Source: Sphingobacterium multivorum
GTDB taxonomy: Bacteria; Bacteroidota; Bacteroidia; Sphingobacteriales; Sphingobacteriaceae
Reading direction: 5' to 3'
DNA length: 64,000 nt
Assembly: GCF_039511225.1 (NCBI RefSeq)
Contig: NZ_CP154261.1
Span: forward strand, 3,782,001-3,846,000
A program made the position numbers and the translations under genes. The notes beneath the pieces were generated by a model. That model was given only the letters and a program-made list of their open reading frames with translations. It was not told the origin of the DNA and made no database searches. Of the stretch, positions 16,222-25,670 are shown one piece after another (position 1 is the stretch's first letter; each line of letters opens with the position of its first letter).

Positions 16222-18963
16222 ATGAAAAGATTTAGCCATCTTCTATTTGCCTTTGTACTCGTACTAGCTGCATTTTCCTGGTCTTTTAGCCAAACAACTA
16301 TTCAAAAGACGGCATCGCCAGCTTGGCTCCGGCCCACTACAAAAAAGGCCATAAAGCCAAATTTGGATGATATTAGTGATGGATATTACTACGAGCTAAT
16401 CGAACATCAAATAAACTTGGCTACCCAAACAAAATATTATAAGGACATAAAAGTTCTATTTGATCAGACTGGAATCGAAAATCTGGGACAAATTCAGGTA
16501 ACCTTTGACCCGCATTTTCAAAAACTTCAAATACATGAGCTAAAGGTTATTCGCAACGGCAAGGATATTAATCTACTACCGCAAGCAAAATTTAAGCTCC
16601 TTGCCTCCGAAACGGAGCTTTCGAGATCTATCTACAATGGAAGTCAAATGGCCCATTATGTTTTGGAGGATTTACGTAAAGACGACAAGATTGTATTTGC
16701 TTATTCAATAATAGGTGTAAACCCAGTATTTGAACAGAAATTTTTCGACAGCTACTACTTACAGGGTTATGAACCTATAGGTCTTGTCCATCTCAACTAT
16801 ATTGTACCAAATGGTCGCAAACTTCAGTTTAAGAGTTTCAATGGCGCTCCTGAGGTGCAGCAACAGTCAACAGGAAATACAACAAATTTCTTCTGGGAGC
16901 TGACGGCGGACAAAACGGTTCAATACGAAGATTATAGCCCGTCATGGTACAGCCCTTTAAAATATATCCAATGCACGGAATTTAAAACCTGGCAGGAAGT
17001 TGATCAATGGAACCGTAAAATTAATCCCATTCCGCAAATAGCAACGACAAGTACACTGCAAACCTTCGTCAACCAACTTTGGAAAGAGTCCAATGGACAG
17101 CCCTATGCATACCTGAAAAAAGCCTGCGACTTTGTACAAAATGAGATACGTTATATGGGTATTGAGATGGGAGAATATTCGCACCGGGCAAATGTTCCAG
17201 AAAAAGTATTTTCCCAGCGCTACGGCGATTGCAAAGATAAATCAATGCTGCTGGCTACAATGCTCAAAAACAAGAATATTGATGTAGGACTCGTATTAGC
17301 CAATACCTATAAGAATAGAGGCCTGCAGGAAGAACTCCCCTCGCCCTATGCTTTCAACCATATGGTTATTGAAGTTAATATTGGTGGACGTTCTCAATAT
17401 ATTGACCCAACCATAACTCATCAGGGTGGAGATATAAAAAACAGGTATTTCCCAGCTTATGGGAAAGTACTCTCCACCATGGGTAGTGGAAAGCTTACAG
17501 ACGTACCGCAGCATGTTACCGGCAATATTAAAGTCAAGGAAACGTTGACACTGGAAGGCAAATTTGAGGCTACCCTGGATGTCCACACAACTTATGTTGG
17601 AAATGAGGCGGACGATATGCGCAGTTATTTTCAAAGTAGCGCCAAAAATGACATACAGAAGCAATACTTGGAGTATTACACAAAGATCTACCCGAAGATC
17701 AATAAAATTGGCCATATACAATACAAAGATGATATGGAGAATAATATTGTGGAGATCATCGAAAAGTATAAAATAAAGAACATTGGAAAGACGGAAAGCG
17801 GATCTACAAAAAAATATATTCCTTTGTTGGGAACAAATATCAATGAAAAGCTCCCAGAGATTATGGAGGATCGTATTGCTCCCCTAAGCCTTTCTTTTCC
17901 AACAGATCTAACCTACGAAATGTATATTGTCAACAGAGGGAAAAAGGAATTTGGCAATTACAGGGACAATAGTTATTTTGACCGGACTGCGTATGTCTTC
18001 GGTAAAACACTGGAAGTAAATCAAGATAGTATTAAGCTCGCATACACGTTAAGTTTCCACGAACCCTTTGTCGAACAAAAAGACCTGAAACAGTATTATA
18101 CAGATTTTGCGGATCGTGATGATATCTTTTATAATGGCTTCTATCTTGACAATGACGGATATGTAACAGATGGGATACCTCGCTTAGGAACCCCTTCTTC
18201 AGTCAATGAAATTAATTGGTTTTCATTAATCCTATTTATTCTATTGCTATCATCTTTGCTTTGGTATATCGCAAAAAAGTACAGGAAGAGCAAACCTTTT
18301 ATCATCAAACCCTATGATGAAATTTATCATGACCAAATTGGGGGCTGGATGATTTTTTTACTTCTTTTAATAGTTACAAGCATATTTACGAAATTCACTT
18401 TTCTTTTCTTTAGGGAATCCTTCTTTAACCTTAATACCTGGCGGGCGATAGACCATATCGATGGTGGTGCACCGACATTCTATAAAATGCTACTCATATC
18501 TGAAATGACAGCTCATCTTTTAATTCTGATCGGGTTGGTTTATAGTTTTATACTTATGATCAAAAAAAGGGATATTTTTGCCCAGACATTTTTTCTAGTC
18601 ACTTTGTTTATGGCTATATTCTATCTCGTCCATGCAATAGGATACCATTATATGTCCAAACAATATATGGGTAACATAGATGATTCATTTTCAAATTATA
18701 CAGATCATATCAGAGCGATCCTTTTCTTCTGCATTTGGGGAACTTACGTCTATAAATCGGAACGTGTAAAAGGCACCTGTGTTCGGACATATCAGAACGA
18801 TGAGATTATTCAGAAGGCTGCGACAGTTCATCCTTTTGATCAAGATTTTCTAAAGCCTTATTCAATTACAAAACAAAGAGAAAACGAAGCTGGAGCGGAA
18901 TTTCAATCCCAGGGTGATAGAGCCAATAGCAGTCATCCCGAGGATCATCCAGATAAACCATAG
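16222..18963 (+). CDS. DUF3857/transglutaminase-like protein with C-terminal DUF2569-type membrane domain
   Basis: 913 residues from ATG 16222: a signal peptide (MKRFSHLLFAFVLVLAAFSWSFSQ), a DUF3857 beta-rich region, a transglutaminase core with the triad visible as Cys337 (YGDCKDKS), His380 (FNHMV) and Asp395 (YIDPT), a DUF3858-like stretch, a membrane helix near 18210-18270, and four more helices beginning GGWMIFLLLLIV that match DUF2569. The catalytic part should face the periplasm. The DUF2569 fusion is unusual. An in-frame ATG-less extension upstream is not credible because the signal peptide starts here. Confidence 0.9.
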   Translation: MKRFSHLLFAFVLVLAAFSWSFSQTTIQKTASPAWLRPTTKKAIKPNLDDISDGYYYELIEHQINLATQTKYYKDIKVLFDQTGIENLGQIQVTFDPHFQKLQIHELKVIRNGKDINLLPQAKFKLLASETELSRSIYNGSQMAHYVLEDLRKDDKIVFAYSIIGVNPVFEQKFFDSYYLQGYEPIGLVHLNYIVPNGRKLQFKSFNGAPEVQQQSTGNTTNFFWELTADKTVQYEDYSPSWYSPLKYIQCTEFKTWQEVDQWNRKINPIPQIATTSTLQTFVNQLWKESNGQPYAYLKKACDFVQNEIRYMGIEMGEYSHRANVPEKVFSQRYGDCKDKSMLLATMLKNKNIDVGLVLANTYKNRGLQEELPSPYAFNHMVIEVNIGGRSQYIDPTITHQGGDIKNRYFPAYGKVLSTMGSGKLTDVPQHVTGNIKVKETLTLEGKFEATLDVHTTYVGNEADDMRSYFQSSAKNDIQKQYLEYYTKIYPKINKIGHIQYKDDMENNIVEIIEKYKIKNIGKTESGSTKKYIPLLGTNINEKLPEIMEDRIAPLSLSFPTDLTYEMYIVNRGKKEFGNYRDNSYFDRTAYVFGKTLEVNQDSIKLAYTLSFHEPFVEQKDLKQYYTDFADRDDIFYNGFYLDNDGYVTDGIPRLGTPSSVNEINWFSLILFILLLSSLLWYIAKKYRKSKPFIIKPYDEIYHDQIGGWMIFLLLLIVTSIFTKFTFLFFRESFFNLNTWRAIDHIDGGAPTFYKMLLISEMTAHLLILIGLVYSFILMIKKRDIFAQTFFLVTLFMAIFYLVHAIGYHYMSKQYMGNIDDSFSNYTDHIRAILFFCIWGTYVYKSERVKGTCVRTYQNDEIIQKAATVHPFDQDFLKPYSITKQRENEAGAEFQSQGDRANSSHPEDHPDKP

Positions 18964-18977
18964 TTACCACCTCGCGT

Positions 18978-19014
18978 AAAAATGGTTTCGTAAATAATAT
19001 ACGAAACCATTTTT
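18978..19014. terminator. Two-way terminator, 15-bp stem
   Basis: AAAAATGGTTTCGTA (18978-18992) and TACGAAACCATTTTT (19000-19014) pair perfectly. It lies between convergent genes and can serve both. Confidence 0.9.
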
Positions 19015-19032
19015 TATGAAATATGATTTACA

Positions 19033-19482
19033 TTATTTCATCTTCATCACCATATTATCCGCGCCTTCAGTAGACACTTTTACCTGACCGGATTTGTTCT
19101 TCGTAGACTTATAATGGACATGATTTTTGACTCCCTCAATCTGAACAGTCTCTACTGAACCAATATTGACCATATTGTCTGCTCCTTCTATCGTCACCGT
19201 TGCAATGTCATTGCCTGTCACCGTATTCCCCTTCCCCTCAATAATCAATTTGCTCACATTGCCACGAATCACAACTTTATTGTCAGCTCCTTCTATTTGT
19301 ACAATCTCTCCTCCTTTGGCCTCTATCGTACGGTTATTGTTCACCCCTTCAATCGAGATAACTTTTCCCTGTTGATTAACCACATCGTTCGTTAGAGTCT
19401 TGGAAAATGGCTCTTTGGCCGCTATCACCAAGCTTCCGATCAGAAGAAGCGAAAATCCAACTGTAATTGTTCTTAGTTTCAT
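19033..19482 (-). CDS. DUF3060 repeat protein, exported
   Basis: 149 residues: signal peptide (MKLRTITVGFSLLLIGSLVIAA) then a ladder of about five short repeats of the type IEGADNxVxI (for example VQIEGADNKVVIRG, VTIEGADNMVNIG, VQIEGVKNHVH, STEGADNMVM), predicted to form a small beta-helix. Function unknown; probably periplasmic. A TACTTTTG box at 19579-19572 is a likely -7 element about 90 bases upstream. Confidence 0.9.
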   Translation of the reverse strand: MKLRTITVGFSLLLIGSLVIAAKEPFSKTLTNDVVNQQGKVISIEGVNNNRTIEAKGGEIVQIEGADNKVVIRGNVSKLIIEGKGNTVTGNDIATVTIEGADNMVNIGSVETVQIEGVKNHVHYKSTKNKSGQVKVSTEGADNMVMKMK

Positions 19483-19675
19483 AATGCTCTATTTTCTACA
19501 GTTCAACAAAAATCAAACCTAATTTCAGATTTAAAAGGGATATAAGCTGTAATATACTGCGTCAATTGCCTCAAAAGTATAATTGGGGAATAAGAACTAA
19601 AATGAAATATAGCATGTGTTAGGGGTACTTGGAACATAACGTCCCAAAAAAGATACAGCATCCGTTACAACAAAA

Positions 19676-19698
19676 AAAGGAGCCTAACAGGCTCCTTT
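19676..19698 (-). terminator. Terminator of the thrS-infC-rpmI-rplT operon
   Basis: AAAGGAGCC (19676-19684) and GGCTCCTTT (19690-19698), loop of five. On the minus strand it ends in a T-run (A-run at 19672-19678). 35 bases after the rplT stop. Confidence 0.88.
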
Positions 19699-19733
19699 AA
19701 TATCTCTAACAAATTGACAACGGATTAAAAACT

Positions 19734-20078
19734 CTATTTTACTGCGTCTACAACTGCTTTGAAAGCTTCTGGGTTATTTAAAGCTAAGTCAGCTAAAACC
19801 TTACGGTTCAAACCAATATTCTTAGCGTTTAATTTACCGATCAATTGGGAATAAGAAATTCCGTGTTGACGAGCTCCAGCGTTGATACGTTGAATCCATA
19901 AAGCTCTAAACTCGCGTTTTTTGGTTTTACGATCGCGGTAAGCGTATTGTAAACCTTTTTCTACTGTATTTTTAGCAATAGTATAAACTTTGCTACGTGA
20001 TCCAAAGTAACCTTTTGCAAGGCCTAGGATTTTTTTGCGTCTTCTTCTAGAAGCTACTGCGTTAACCGAACGTGGCAT
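19734..20078 (-). CDS. rplT: 50S ribosomal protein L20
   Basis: 114 residues; [59 protein letters not shown] and the [12 protein letters not shown] ending are diagnostic. L20 binds 23S rRNA early in large-subunit assembly. Last gene of the operon; a terminator follows. Confidence 0.98.
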   Translation of the reverse strand: MPRSVNAVASRRRRKKILGLAKGYFGSRSKVYTIAKNTVEKGLQYAYRDRKTKKREFRALWIQRINAGARQHGISYSQLIGKLNAKNIGLNRKVLADLALNNPEAFKAVVDAVK

Positions 20079-20177
20079 ATTTTTAAAATTAGTTTGGTAG
20101 AAGGTGTCATGTATTTCAATGAACTTACAACCTTGTACCCGGTTAAAAAATTATTATTAAATAAAATCGAATAAAAC

Positions 20178-20378
20178 TTATTTACCGATAGCAAGCATAC
20201 GTTTTACGTTGCCCATATCGCCATCAGATACATAACTTGTTTGTGTTAAGTTACGTTTACGTTTTGTGCTCTTTTTTGTCAAGATGTGGCTTTTGAAAGC
20301 GTTTTTTCTTGCAATTTTACCTGTTCCAGTCAATTTGAAACGTTTCTTTGCGCTGGAATTGGTTTTAACTTTTGGCAT
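20178..20378 (-). CDS. rpmI: 50S ribosomal protein L35
   Basis: 66 residues beginning [22 protein letters not shown] and containing [16 protein letters not shown]. Highly basic. 99 bases before rplT and 39 after infC; the conserved infC-rpmI-rplT order is present. Confidence 0.98.
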   Translation of the reverse strand: MPKVKTNSSAKKRFKLTGTGKIARKNAFKSHILTKKSTKRKRNLTQTSYVSDGDMGNVKRMLAIGK

Positions 20379-20417
20379 AATACTTATAAATTTTATATCA
20401 ATCTGTTAGAATTCTTA

Positions 20418-20978
20418 TTATTTTTTAGGAGCCTTTGGAGCTACTGTCAAAAACATGCGTTTACCTTCTAATTTGGGCAAAAGCTCTACTTTACCGTAGT
20501 CTTCCAAGGCCTGAGCGAAGCGCAACAACAAGATCTCACCTTGATCCTTGTGTACAATAGCGCGACCTTTGAAGTGTACATAAGCGCGAACTTTCTCTCC
20601 ACTTTCTAGAAACTTAATAGCATGTTTCAATTTGAACTCAAAATCATGCTCACCAGAGTTAGGTCCGAAACGAATTTCTTTAATAACAGTCTGTTTTGCA
20701 TTAGCTTTGATTTCCTTTTGTTTCTTCTTCTGTTCGTAAACAAACTTACTGTAGTCGATAATCTTACAAACCGGCGGTACAGCATTTGGCGAAATCTCCA
20801 CTAAATCAAGTTCCAACTCATCAGCCAACTCTAACGCTTTGCGCGTAGGGTAAACTCCTTGTTCCACATTATCTCCTACCAAGCGCACCTCCGGTACCTT
20901 GATTAACTCATTAATGCGGTGATCTGGTTCTTTCTTTCTCATTGGTGGTCTTGGACCACCGGGTCTTTTTAATGCCAA
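20418..20978 (-). CDS. infC: Translation initiation factor IF-3
   Basis: Binds the 30S subunit and checks start codon and initiator tRNA. Conserved [39 protein letters not shown], the linker [14 protein letters not shown], and [24 protein letters not shown]. The longest credible start is TTG at 20978, 11 bases after the thrS stop, giving 186 residues with a basic GGPRPP segment; the only ATG nearby (20942) leaves eight residues before HRINEL. A non-AUG start is typical of infC autoregulation. Confidence 0.96.
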   Translation of the reverse strand: MALKRPGGPRPPMRKKEPDHRINELIKVPEVRLVGDNVEQGVYPTRKALELADELELDLVEISPNAVPPVCKIIDYSKFVYEQKKKQKEIKANAKQTVIKEIRFGPNSGEHDFEFKLKHAIKFLESGEKVRAYVHFKGRAIVHKDQGEILLLRFAQALEDYGKVELLPKLEGKRMFLTVAPKAPKK

Positions 20979-20989
20979 ATGTTTAAAAA

Positions 20990-22915
20990 TTAAACGGTTA
21001 TTTCCTTAATTAATATATCTCTAAATGCCTCAGCAGTCATTGTTCCCAATTCCACTGAGCCATGTTTACGTACAGAAACTGTGCCATTTTCCACCTCTTT
21101 TTCCCCTACAATCAACATATAAGGAAGCTTTTTCACTTCGGCGTCTCTGATTTTTCTGCCCACTTTCTCGTCACGTAAGTCTATCAGTCCGCGAATATCG
21201 GAATTATTTAGCGAATTCAAAACATTTTGCGCATATTCTTCGTATTTTTCTGACACTGGCAAGACGATAAATTGCTCAGGTGCAAGCCATAACGGGAATT
21301 GACCCGCACAATGTTCGATTAGTACAGCTACAAAACGTTCCAAAGATCCAAAAGGTGCACGGTGGATCATTACTGGACGATGCTTCATATTATCACTTCC
21401 AGTATATTCCAATTCAAAACGCTCAGGTAAATTGTAATCGACCTGTATTGTACCTAATTGCCACTTCCGTCCTAAAGCATCCTTCACCATAAAGTCTAAC
21501 TTAGGACCATAGAAAGCTGCCTCTCCATATTCCACGACTGTCGGTAAGCCTTTCTCTTCAGCAGCCTCAATAATCGCAGACTCAGCCAAAGCCCAATTTT
21601 CGTCAGTACCAATATATTTTGTACGGTTTTCAGGGTCACGTAATGACACTTGTGCTGTATAATCATTAAAGCCTAACGCTCCAAATACATAAAGAACCAA
21701 GTCTATTACCTTTTTGAATTCATCTTTAACCTGATCAGGACGACAAAACAAATGCGCATCATCTTGCGTAAACCCACGAACCCTTGTCAAACCGTGAAGC
21801 TCACCAGATTGCTCGTAACGATATACAGTACCAAACTCAGCAAAGCGAACCGGTAAGTCCTTATACGAGCGTGGTTTTACTTTATAAATTTCACAATGAT
21901 GCGGACAATTCATTGGTTTTAACAAAAACTCTTCTCCTTCGATAGGAGTCTTTATTGGTTGAAATGAATCCGCGCCATATTTCTCATAGTGTCCAGAAGT
22001 CACATATAACTGCTTATGTCCGATATGCGGCGTAACAACAGGCTCATACCCTGAGTTTAACTGTGCTTTCTGCAAGAAGTCTATAAGCTTTTGACGTAAT
22101 GCAGCTCCTTTAGGCAACCAAAGTGGCAAACCTGCACCAACTTTTTCAGAAAAAGCAAAAAGTTCCAACTCTTTCCCAAGTTTACGGTGATCGCGTTTTT
22201 TCGCCTCTTCTATAAATTTCAAATACTCTGTAAGCTCCGATGCCTTAGGGAACGTAACACCGTAAATACGTGTCAACTGTTTGCGAGACTCATCACCTCT
22301 CCAGTAAGCACCGGCAACATTAGTCAATTTAATCGCTTTGATAAACCCAGTATTTGGAATATGAGGGCCACGACATAAATCTGTAAATTCCCCTTGCGTG
22401 TAGAAAGTAATCTTTCCATCTTCCAAGTCTTTGATTAAATCTAGCTTATACTCATCTCCTTTTTCAGTAAAGTAAGCCAATGCATCAGATTTCGAAACAG
22501 CTTTGCGTTCAAATGTTTCTTTCCGTTTAGCCAGCTCCAGCATCTTGTCTTCGATGGCTTTAAAGTCATCAGACGAGAATTCACGATCACCAAAATCAAC
22601 ATCGTAGTAAAATCCGGTTTCAATCGCGGGACCAATACCAAATTTAATCCCCGGATACAATGCCTCCAAAGCCTCAGCCAATAAGTGGGCTGAAGAATGC
22701 CAAAAAGTGGATTTACCTTTGGTATCATTCCAGGTTAATAACTTAACAGTAGCATCATCTTCAATAGCACGGGCAGAATCCCACACCTCACCATTTACTT
22801 CGGCAGCAAGGACGTTTCTTGCAAGCCCCTCTGAGATGGATAACGCAATCTCTGCAGCAGTGATTCCTTTTTGATACTCTCTTACGGAACCATCCGGTAG
22901 TGTAATTTTAATCAT
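20990..22915 (-). CDS. thrS: Threonine-tRNA ligase
   Basis: 641 residues: TGS domain at the start ([21 protein letters not shown]), editing domain with [14 protein letters not shown], class II catalytic motifs including [47 protein letters not shown] and [20 protein letters not shown], and the anticodon-binding end with [16 protein letters not shown] sequence ([13 protein letters not shown]). First gene of the operon; the -7 candidate TAAATTTG at 23022-23015 gives a leader near 95 bases. Confidence 0.98.
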   Translation of the reverse strand: MIKITLPDGSVREYQKGITAAEIALSISEGLARNVLAAEVNGEVWDSARAIEDDATVKLLTWNDTKGKSTFWHSSAHLLAEALEALYPGIKFGIGPAIETGFYYDVDFGDREFSSDDFKAIEDKMLELAKRKETFERKAVSKSDALAYFTEKGDEYKLDLIKDLEDGKITFYTQGEFTDLCRGPHIPNTGFIKAIKLTNVAGAYWRGDESRKQLTRIYGVTFPKASELTEYLKFIEEAKKRDHRKLGKELELFAFSEKVGAGLPLWLPKGAALRQKLIDFLQKAQLNSGYEPVVTPHIGHKQLYVTSGHYEKYGADSFQPIKTPIEGEEFLLKPMNCPHHCEIYKVKPRSYKDLPVRFAEFGTVYRYEQSGELHGLTRVRGFTQDDAHLFCRPDQVKDEFKKVIDLVLYVFGALGFNDYTAQVSLRDPENRTKYIGTDENWALAESAIIEAAEEKGLPTVVEYGEAAFYGPKLDFMVKDALGRKWQLGTIQVDYNLPERFELEYTGSDNMKHRPVMIHRAPFGSLERFVAVLIEHCAGQFPLWLAPEQFIVLPVSEKYEEYAQNVLNSLNNSDIRGLIDLRDEKVGRKIRDAEVKKLPYMLIVGEKEVENGTVSVRKHGSVELGTMTAEAFRDILIKEITV

Positions 22916-23520
22916 TTACAACTATGATCTTTAAATTGTTAAAAAATAGAAAACATAAAACAACATGTACAATTATGTTATTACACTTACGTTTTCAATA
23001 AATAAATTGTGACACAAATTTAGTAAAAATTCTGATAAAATAACAGGTTTTTTGCGCTATTCAACGCATTATACAGGGCATTTACAGGCTCCCCACCTCT
23101 CCACTGTTCAAATACGCCGACTTCATTGGCTTTACACACTTTACATCCTCATCGTTGCAGTTTAAAACGGATTGATAATCTGATCTTATTGACCAGCAAC
23201 GTCGCTCTATCGCACCGAGGTACATCCCTACAATTAATGAAAATCAGGTTATATATTAACAGGGTAATTACAGGGGGTTAACAGGGGTATAACAGGGGGT
23301 TAGCAGGGGTAAATCCCTACTAACCCCCTGTTATACCCCTACAAAAGGACTGTTGTTTCACTGTTAATAGAAAACATAGTATAGGCCTGATAGCATGGTA
23401 GCGGTAAACTATGTGCTTTGTTTAAACATGAACCTAAAAACAAAGGGATAAAAGCAGATTATTACCAGCTACTATATATAAAAAAATGACAGGGCAGCTA
23501 CTTAAAAGCAACAGGACAAA
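22916..23520. other. 600-base gap between thrS and queE
   Basis: AT-rich. It contains the thrS leader and -7 candidate (23015-23022, minus strand) and a G-rich repeat region with a long hairpin at about 23259-23340. No credible ORF seen on either strand. Confidence 0.6.
23259..23340. repeat. G-rich iterations ACAGGGG(G)TTA ending in a 58-base hairpin
   Basis: Starting near 23259 the motif ACAGGG recurs about every 11-12 bases (four to five copies, variants TTA, TATA, TTAG between). The last copies (23283-23303) are matched by an exact 21-base reverse complement at 23320-23340, with further pairing inward (AGGGG with TCCCT) to leave a four-base loop. No T-run follows. Role unknown. Confidence 0.8.
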
Positions 23521-23551
23521 TTGAGCATCTCATTAATATTTGCTACCTTTG
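23521..23551 (+). promoter_or_regulatory. Promoter of queE
   Basis: TTG (23521-23523), 20-base spacer, TACCTTTG (23544-23551): full Bacteroidetes consensus. Leader of about 12-15 bases to the ATG at 23570. Confidence 0.82.
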
Positions 23552-23569
23552 CAGACTGAAATTTTAACT

Positions 23570-24193
23570 ATGTCAAATCAAGTACCAGAAGACGGAACAC
23601 TATTACCCCTAATGGAAGAATTTTACACGATTCAGGGAGAAGGCTACCATACCGGGACTGCTGCTTATTTCATACGATTGGGTGGTTGCGATGTTGGCTG
23701 CCATTGGTGCGATGTAAAGGAAAGCTGGGATGCATCTATCCACCCCCTTACAGCCGCAGATTCGATTATCGAAAATGCAAAGAAATATCCGGCAAAAACA
23801 GTTGTCATTACGGGTGGCGAACCGCTTATTTATAATTTGGATTACCTAACAAAAGGGCTTCATGAGGCAGGGATTAAAACGTTTATTGAAACCTCTGGTG
23901 CATATCCTCTGAGTGGTGAATGGGACTGGATATGTTTATCTCCAAAAAAATTCAAAGCACCACGCAAAGATGTGTTAGAAGCTGCTGGTGAACTTAAAGT
24001 TATCGTCTTCAATAAAAGCGATTTCGCTTGGGGAGAAGAATATGCACAACTTGTAGGGCCAAACTGCAGATTATACCTTCAACCTGAATGGTCGAAATCT
24101 AAAGAAATGACACCTTCTATTATTGATTACGTAAAAGAAAACCCTAAATGGGATATTTCACTACAAACACATAAGTTTTTAAACATTCCTTAA
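23570..24193 (+). CDS. queE: 7-carboxy-7-deazaguanine synthase
   Basis: Radical SAM enzyme making CDG from carboxytetrahydropterin on the way to queuosine. 207 residues; EFYTIQGEGYHTGTAAYFIRLGGC, cluster-binding CxxxCxxC as C40-C44-C47 (GGCDVGCHWCD), then VVITGGEPLIY and the SPKKFKAP segment. The ATG at 23570 is chosen because the frame further upstream crosses the promoter. queA, the later pathway gene, is at 33 kb. Confidence 0.95.
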   Translation: MSNQVPEDGTLLPLMEEFYTIQGEGYHTGTAAYFIRLGGCDVGCHWCDVKESWDASIHPLTAADSIIENAKKYPAKTVVITGGEPLIYNLDYLTKGLHEAGIKTFIETSGAYPLSGEWDWICLSPKKFKAPRKDVLEAAGELKVIVFNKSDFAWGEEYAQLVGPNCRLYLQPEWSKSKEMTPSIIDYVKENPKWDISLQTHKFLNIP

Positions 24194-24220
24194 TAGTGAA
24201 ATGCACGATTAAATAGACAC

Positions 24221-24255
24221 AAAAAAGGCTTTCGACAGTATCGAAAGCCTTTTTT
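24221..24255. terminator. Two-way terminator between queE and the GLPGLI-like gene
   Basis: AAAAAAGGCTTTCGA (24221-24235) pairs with TCGAAAGCCTTTTTT (24241-24255), five-base loop. It has T-runs in both directions. Confidence 0.92.
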
Positions 24256-24287
24256 TTATCAATCTATATTAATGTATATCATTTAAA

Positions 24288-25535
24288 TCACTTCACATAG
24301 GTTTTTAAAAAAGCGTCGAGGTCTAGCGTCTTCGTTTCTTCACCTTCCTTCTCCCTGACCAGCACATTTCCAGCATTATCAGCATCTAGAAATAATAAGT
24401 TCGCCTTTAATAAAATCTTTCCATTTTCATCCAACAATCCAACTTTACCATTTTCAGAGAACATCAAATAATTGTCTAAAAATTTACTGATATTTTCCTT
24501 CTTGTCAAGCAGAACTTTTCCTTCCTGTGTAACCAATCCAAAATTACCATCCTTCTGAAAAATAGCAAGTTTTTGATTTGCTGGCGTAAGCCAGTCAAAC
24601 CCTTCCTTATTTACCTTCCCCCCCTTCTTATCCAACAACCAAAAATAATTATCCTTATCTGAAACAATAGCAGTCTGCTCATTAAAATACGCTAAAGAGA
24701 AAAGAGAGCAAGGCAGTACATCTTCTCCCGCCATGTTTTTTATACCATAGTATTCATCATTGGTATCTTTATCCTTGACCATGGTCCATTTAAGTGACTT
24801 ATCCAATGGGAAAGTATCTTCAAATAAACTCACATCTTCCCCCTCACTCGTATTACCTTCCCCCGAGATATCAATCACCTTTGCATTTTTGGGAAGCTCG
24901 AAATCTGCCGCAGAAGATACATTGGTGACTTTCGTTGTTTCAAAACCAAGGTCATTGTTCTCACCCAAAGACAGTTTGAGCACACCTCCAGGCAAATCAT
25001 TGATAAATGAAAATGCCGTCAAATAATAAGTAGGCACCGCTTCCGAATACCATACCGTTGCTACTGCGGAATCGGCATGGTTTTTTATCAATAACTTTGC
25101 TTTCTTACAGGTAATTCCCGCGATCGATTCGATCTCGCCCATGTCCTGCAACTGAACATAAGGACCTTCCGACTCCCCTAACTTCGCACTGACAATCTTA
25201 TAGGCCGGATTGTATGCTTCGGCAGTAACAATATCATCGCCGACCGAATACGAATATGTTTTTGCTAATTTTCGATTTAAAATAGCATGTGCTTTTTGAT
25301 TCACGACAGTGGAAGAATAATCGGCATCAGTTAAAATTTCCACATTCCGATAAGCCATTTTTCCTTTCAAAAATGGCTCATAAAACTCTTTTGCAAATTC
25401 CGGAACTTCATTTTCAAATTTTTCAGGTGAAACTTCACCTTTAAACACCAACTCCATCTGCCATTGCTTATCTTGCGCATAAGTTGTCGAAATTGATAAT
25501 CCAAATAATAGTGCAACGCTGAGTAAATTATTCAT
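24288..25535 (-). CDS. Exported protein: GLPGLI-like domain plus WG-type repeats
   Basis: 415 residues from ATG 25535 with signal peptide MNNLLSVALLFGLSISTTYAQ. The first half has features of GLPGLI/DUF4412-like secreted proteins (IAGITCKKAKLLIKN, VWYSEAVPTYYLTAF, DLPGGVLKLSL). The second half (after about residue 230) has repeats such as FWLLDKKGGKVNKEGFDWL, NFGLVTQEGKVLL and KVGLLDENGKILL, like WG repeats. Function unknown; probably cell-envelope. Domain naming is tentative. Confidence 0.82.
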   Translation of the reverse strand: MNNLLSVALLFGLSISTTYAQDKQWQMELVFKGEVSPEKFENEVPEFAKEFYEPFLKGKMAYRNVEILTDADYSSTVVNQKAHAILNRKLAKTYSYSVGDDIVTAEAYNPAYKIVSAKLGESEGPYVQLQDMGEIESIAGITCKKAKLLIKNHADSAVATVWYSEAVPTYYLTAFSFINDLPGGVLKLSLGENNDLGFETTKVTNVSSAADFELPKNAKVIDISGEGNTSEGEDVSLFEDTFPLDKSLKWTMVKDKDTNDEYYGIKNMAGEDVLPCSLFSLAYFNEQTAIVSDKDNYFWLLDKKGGKVNKEGFDWLTPANQKLAIFQKDGNFGLVTQEGKVLLDKKENISKFLDNYLMFSENGKVGLLDENGKILLKANLLFLDADNAGNVLVREKEGEETKTLDLDAFLKTYVK

Positions 25536-25670
25536 AAGAATGATAAATATGTAGCTAAATAACAAAAGACAGACCAAAAAGCCTATCTTTTGCTCTATTT
25601 TTTTATTTATTTACTTTTTTCTCTTCATATTTCCATAAAATGTAAAAACGTGATCGCTAATCAAAATAAA

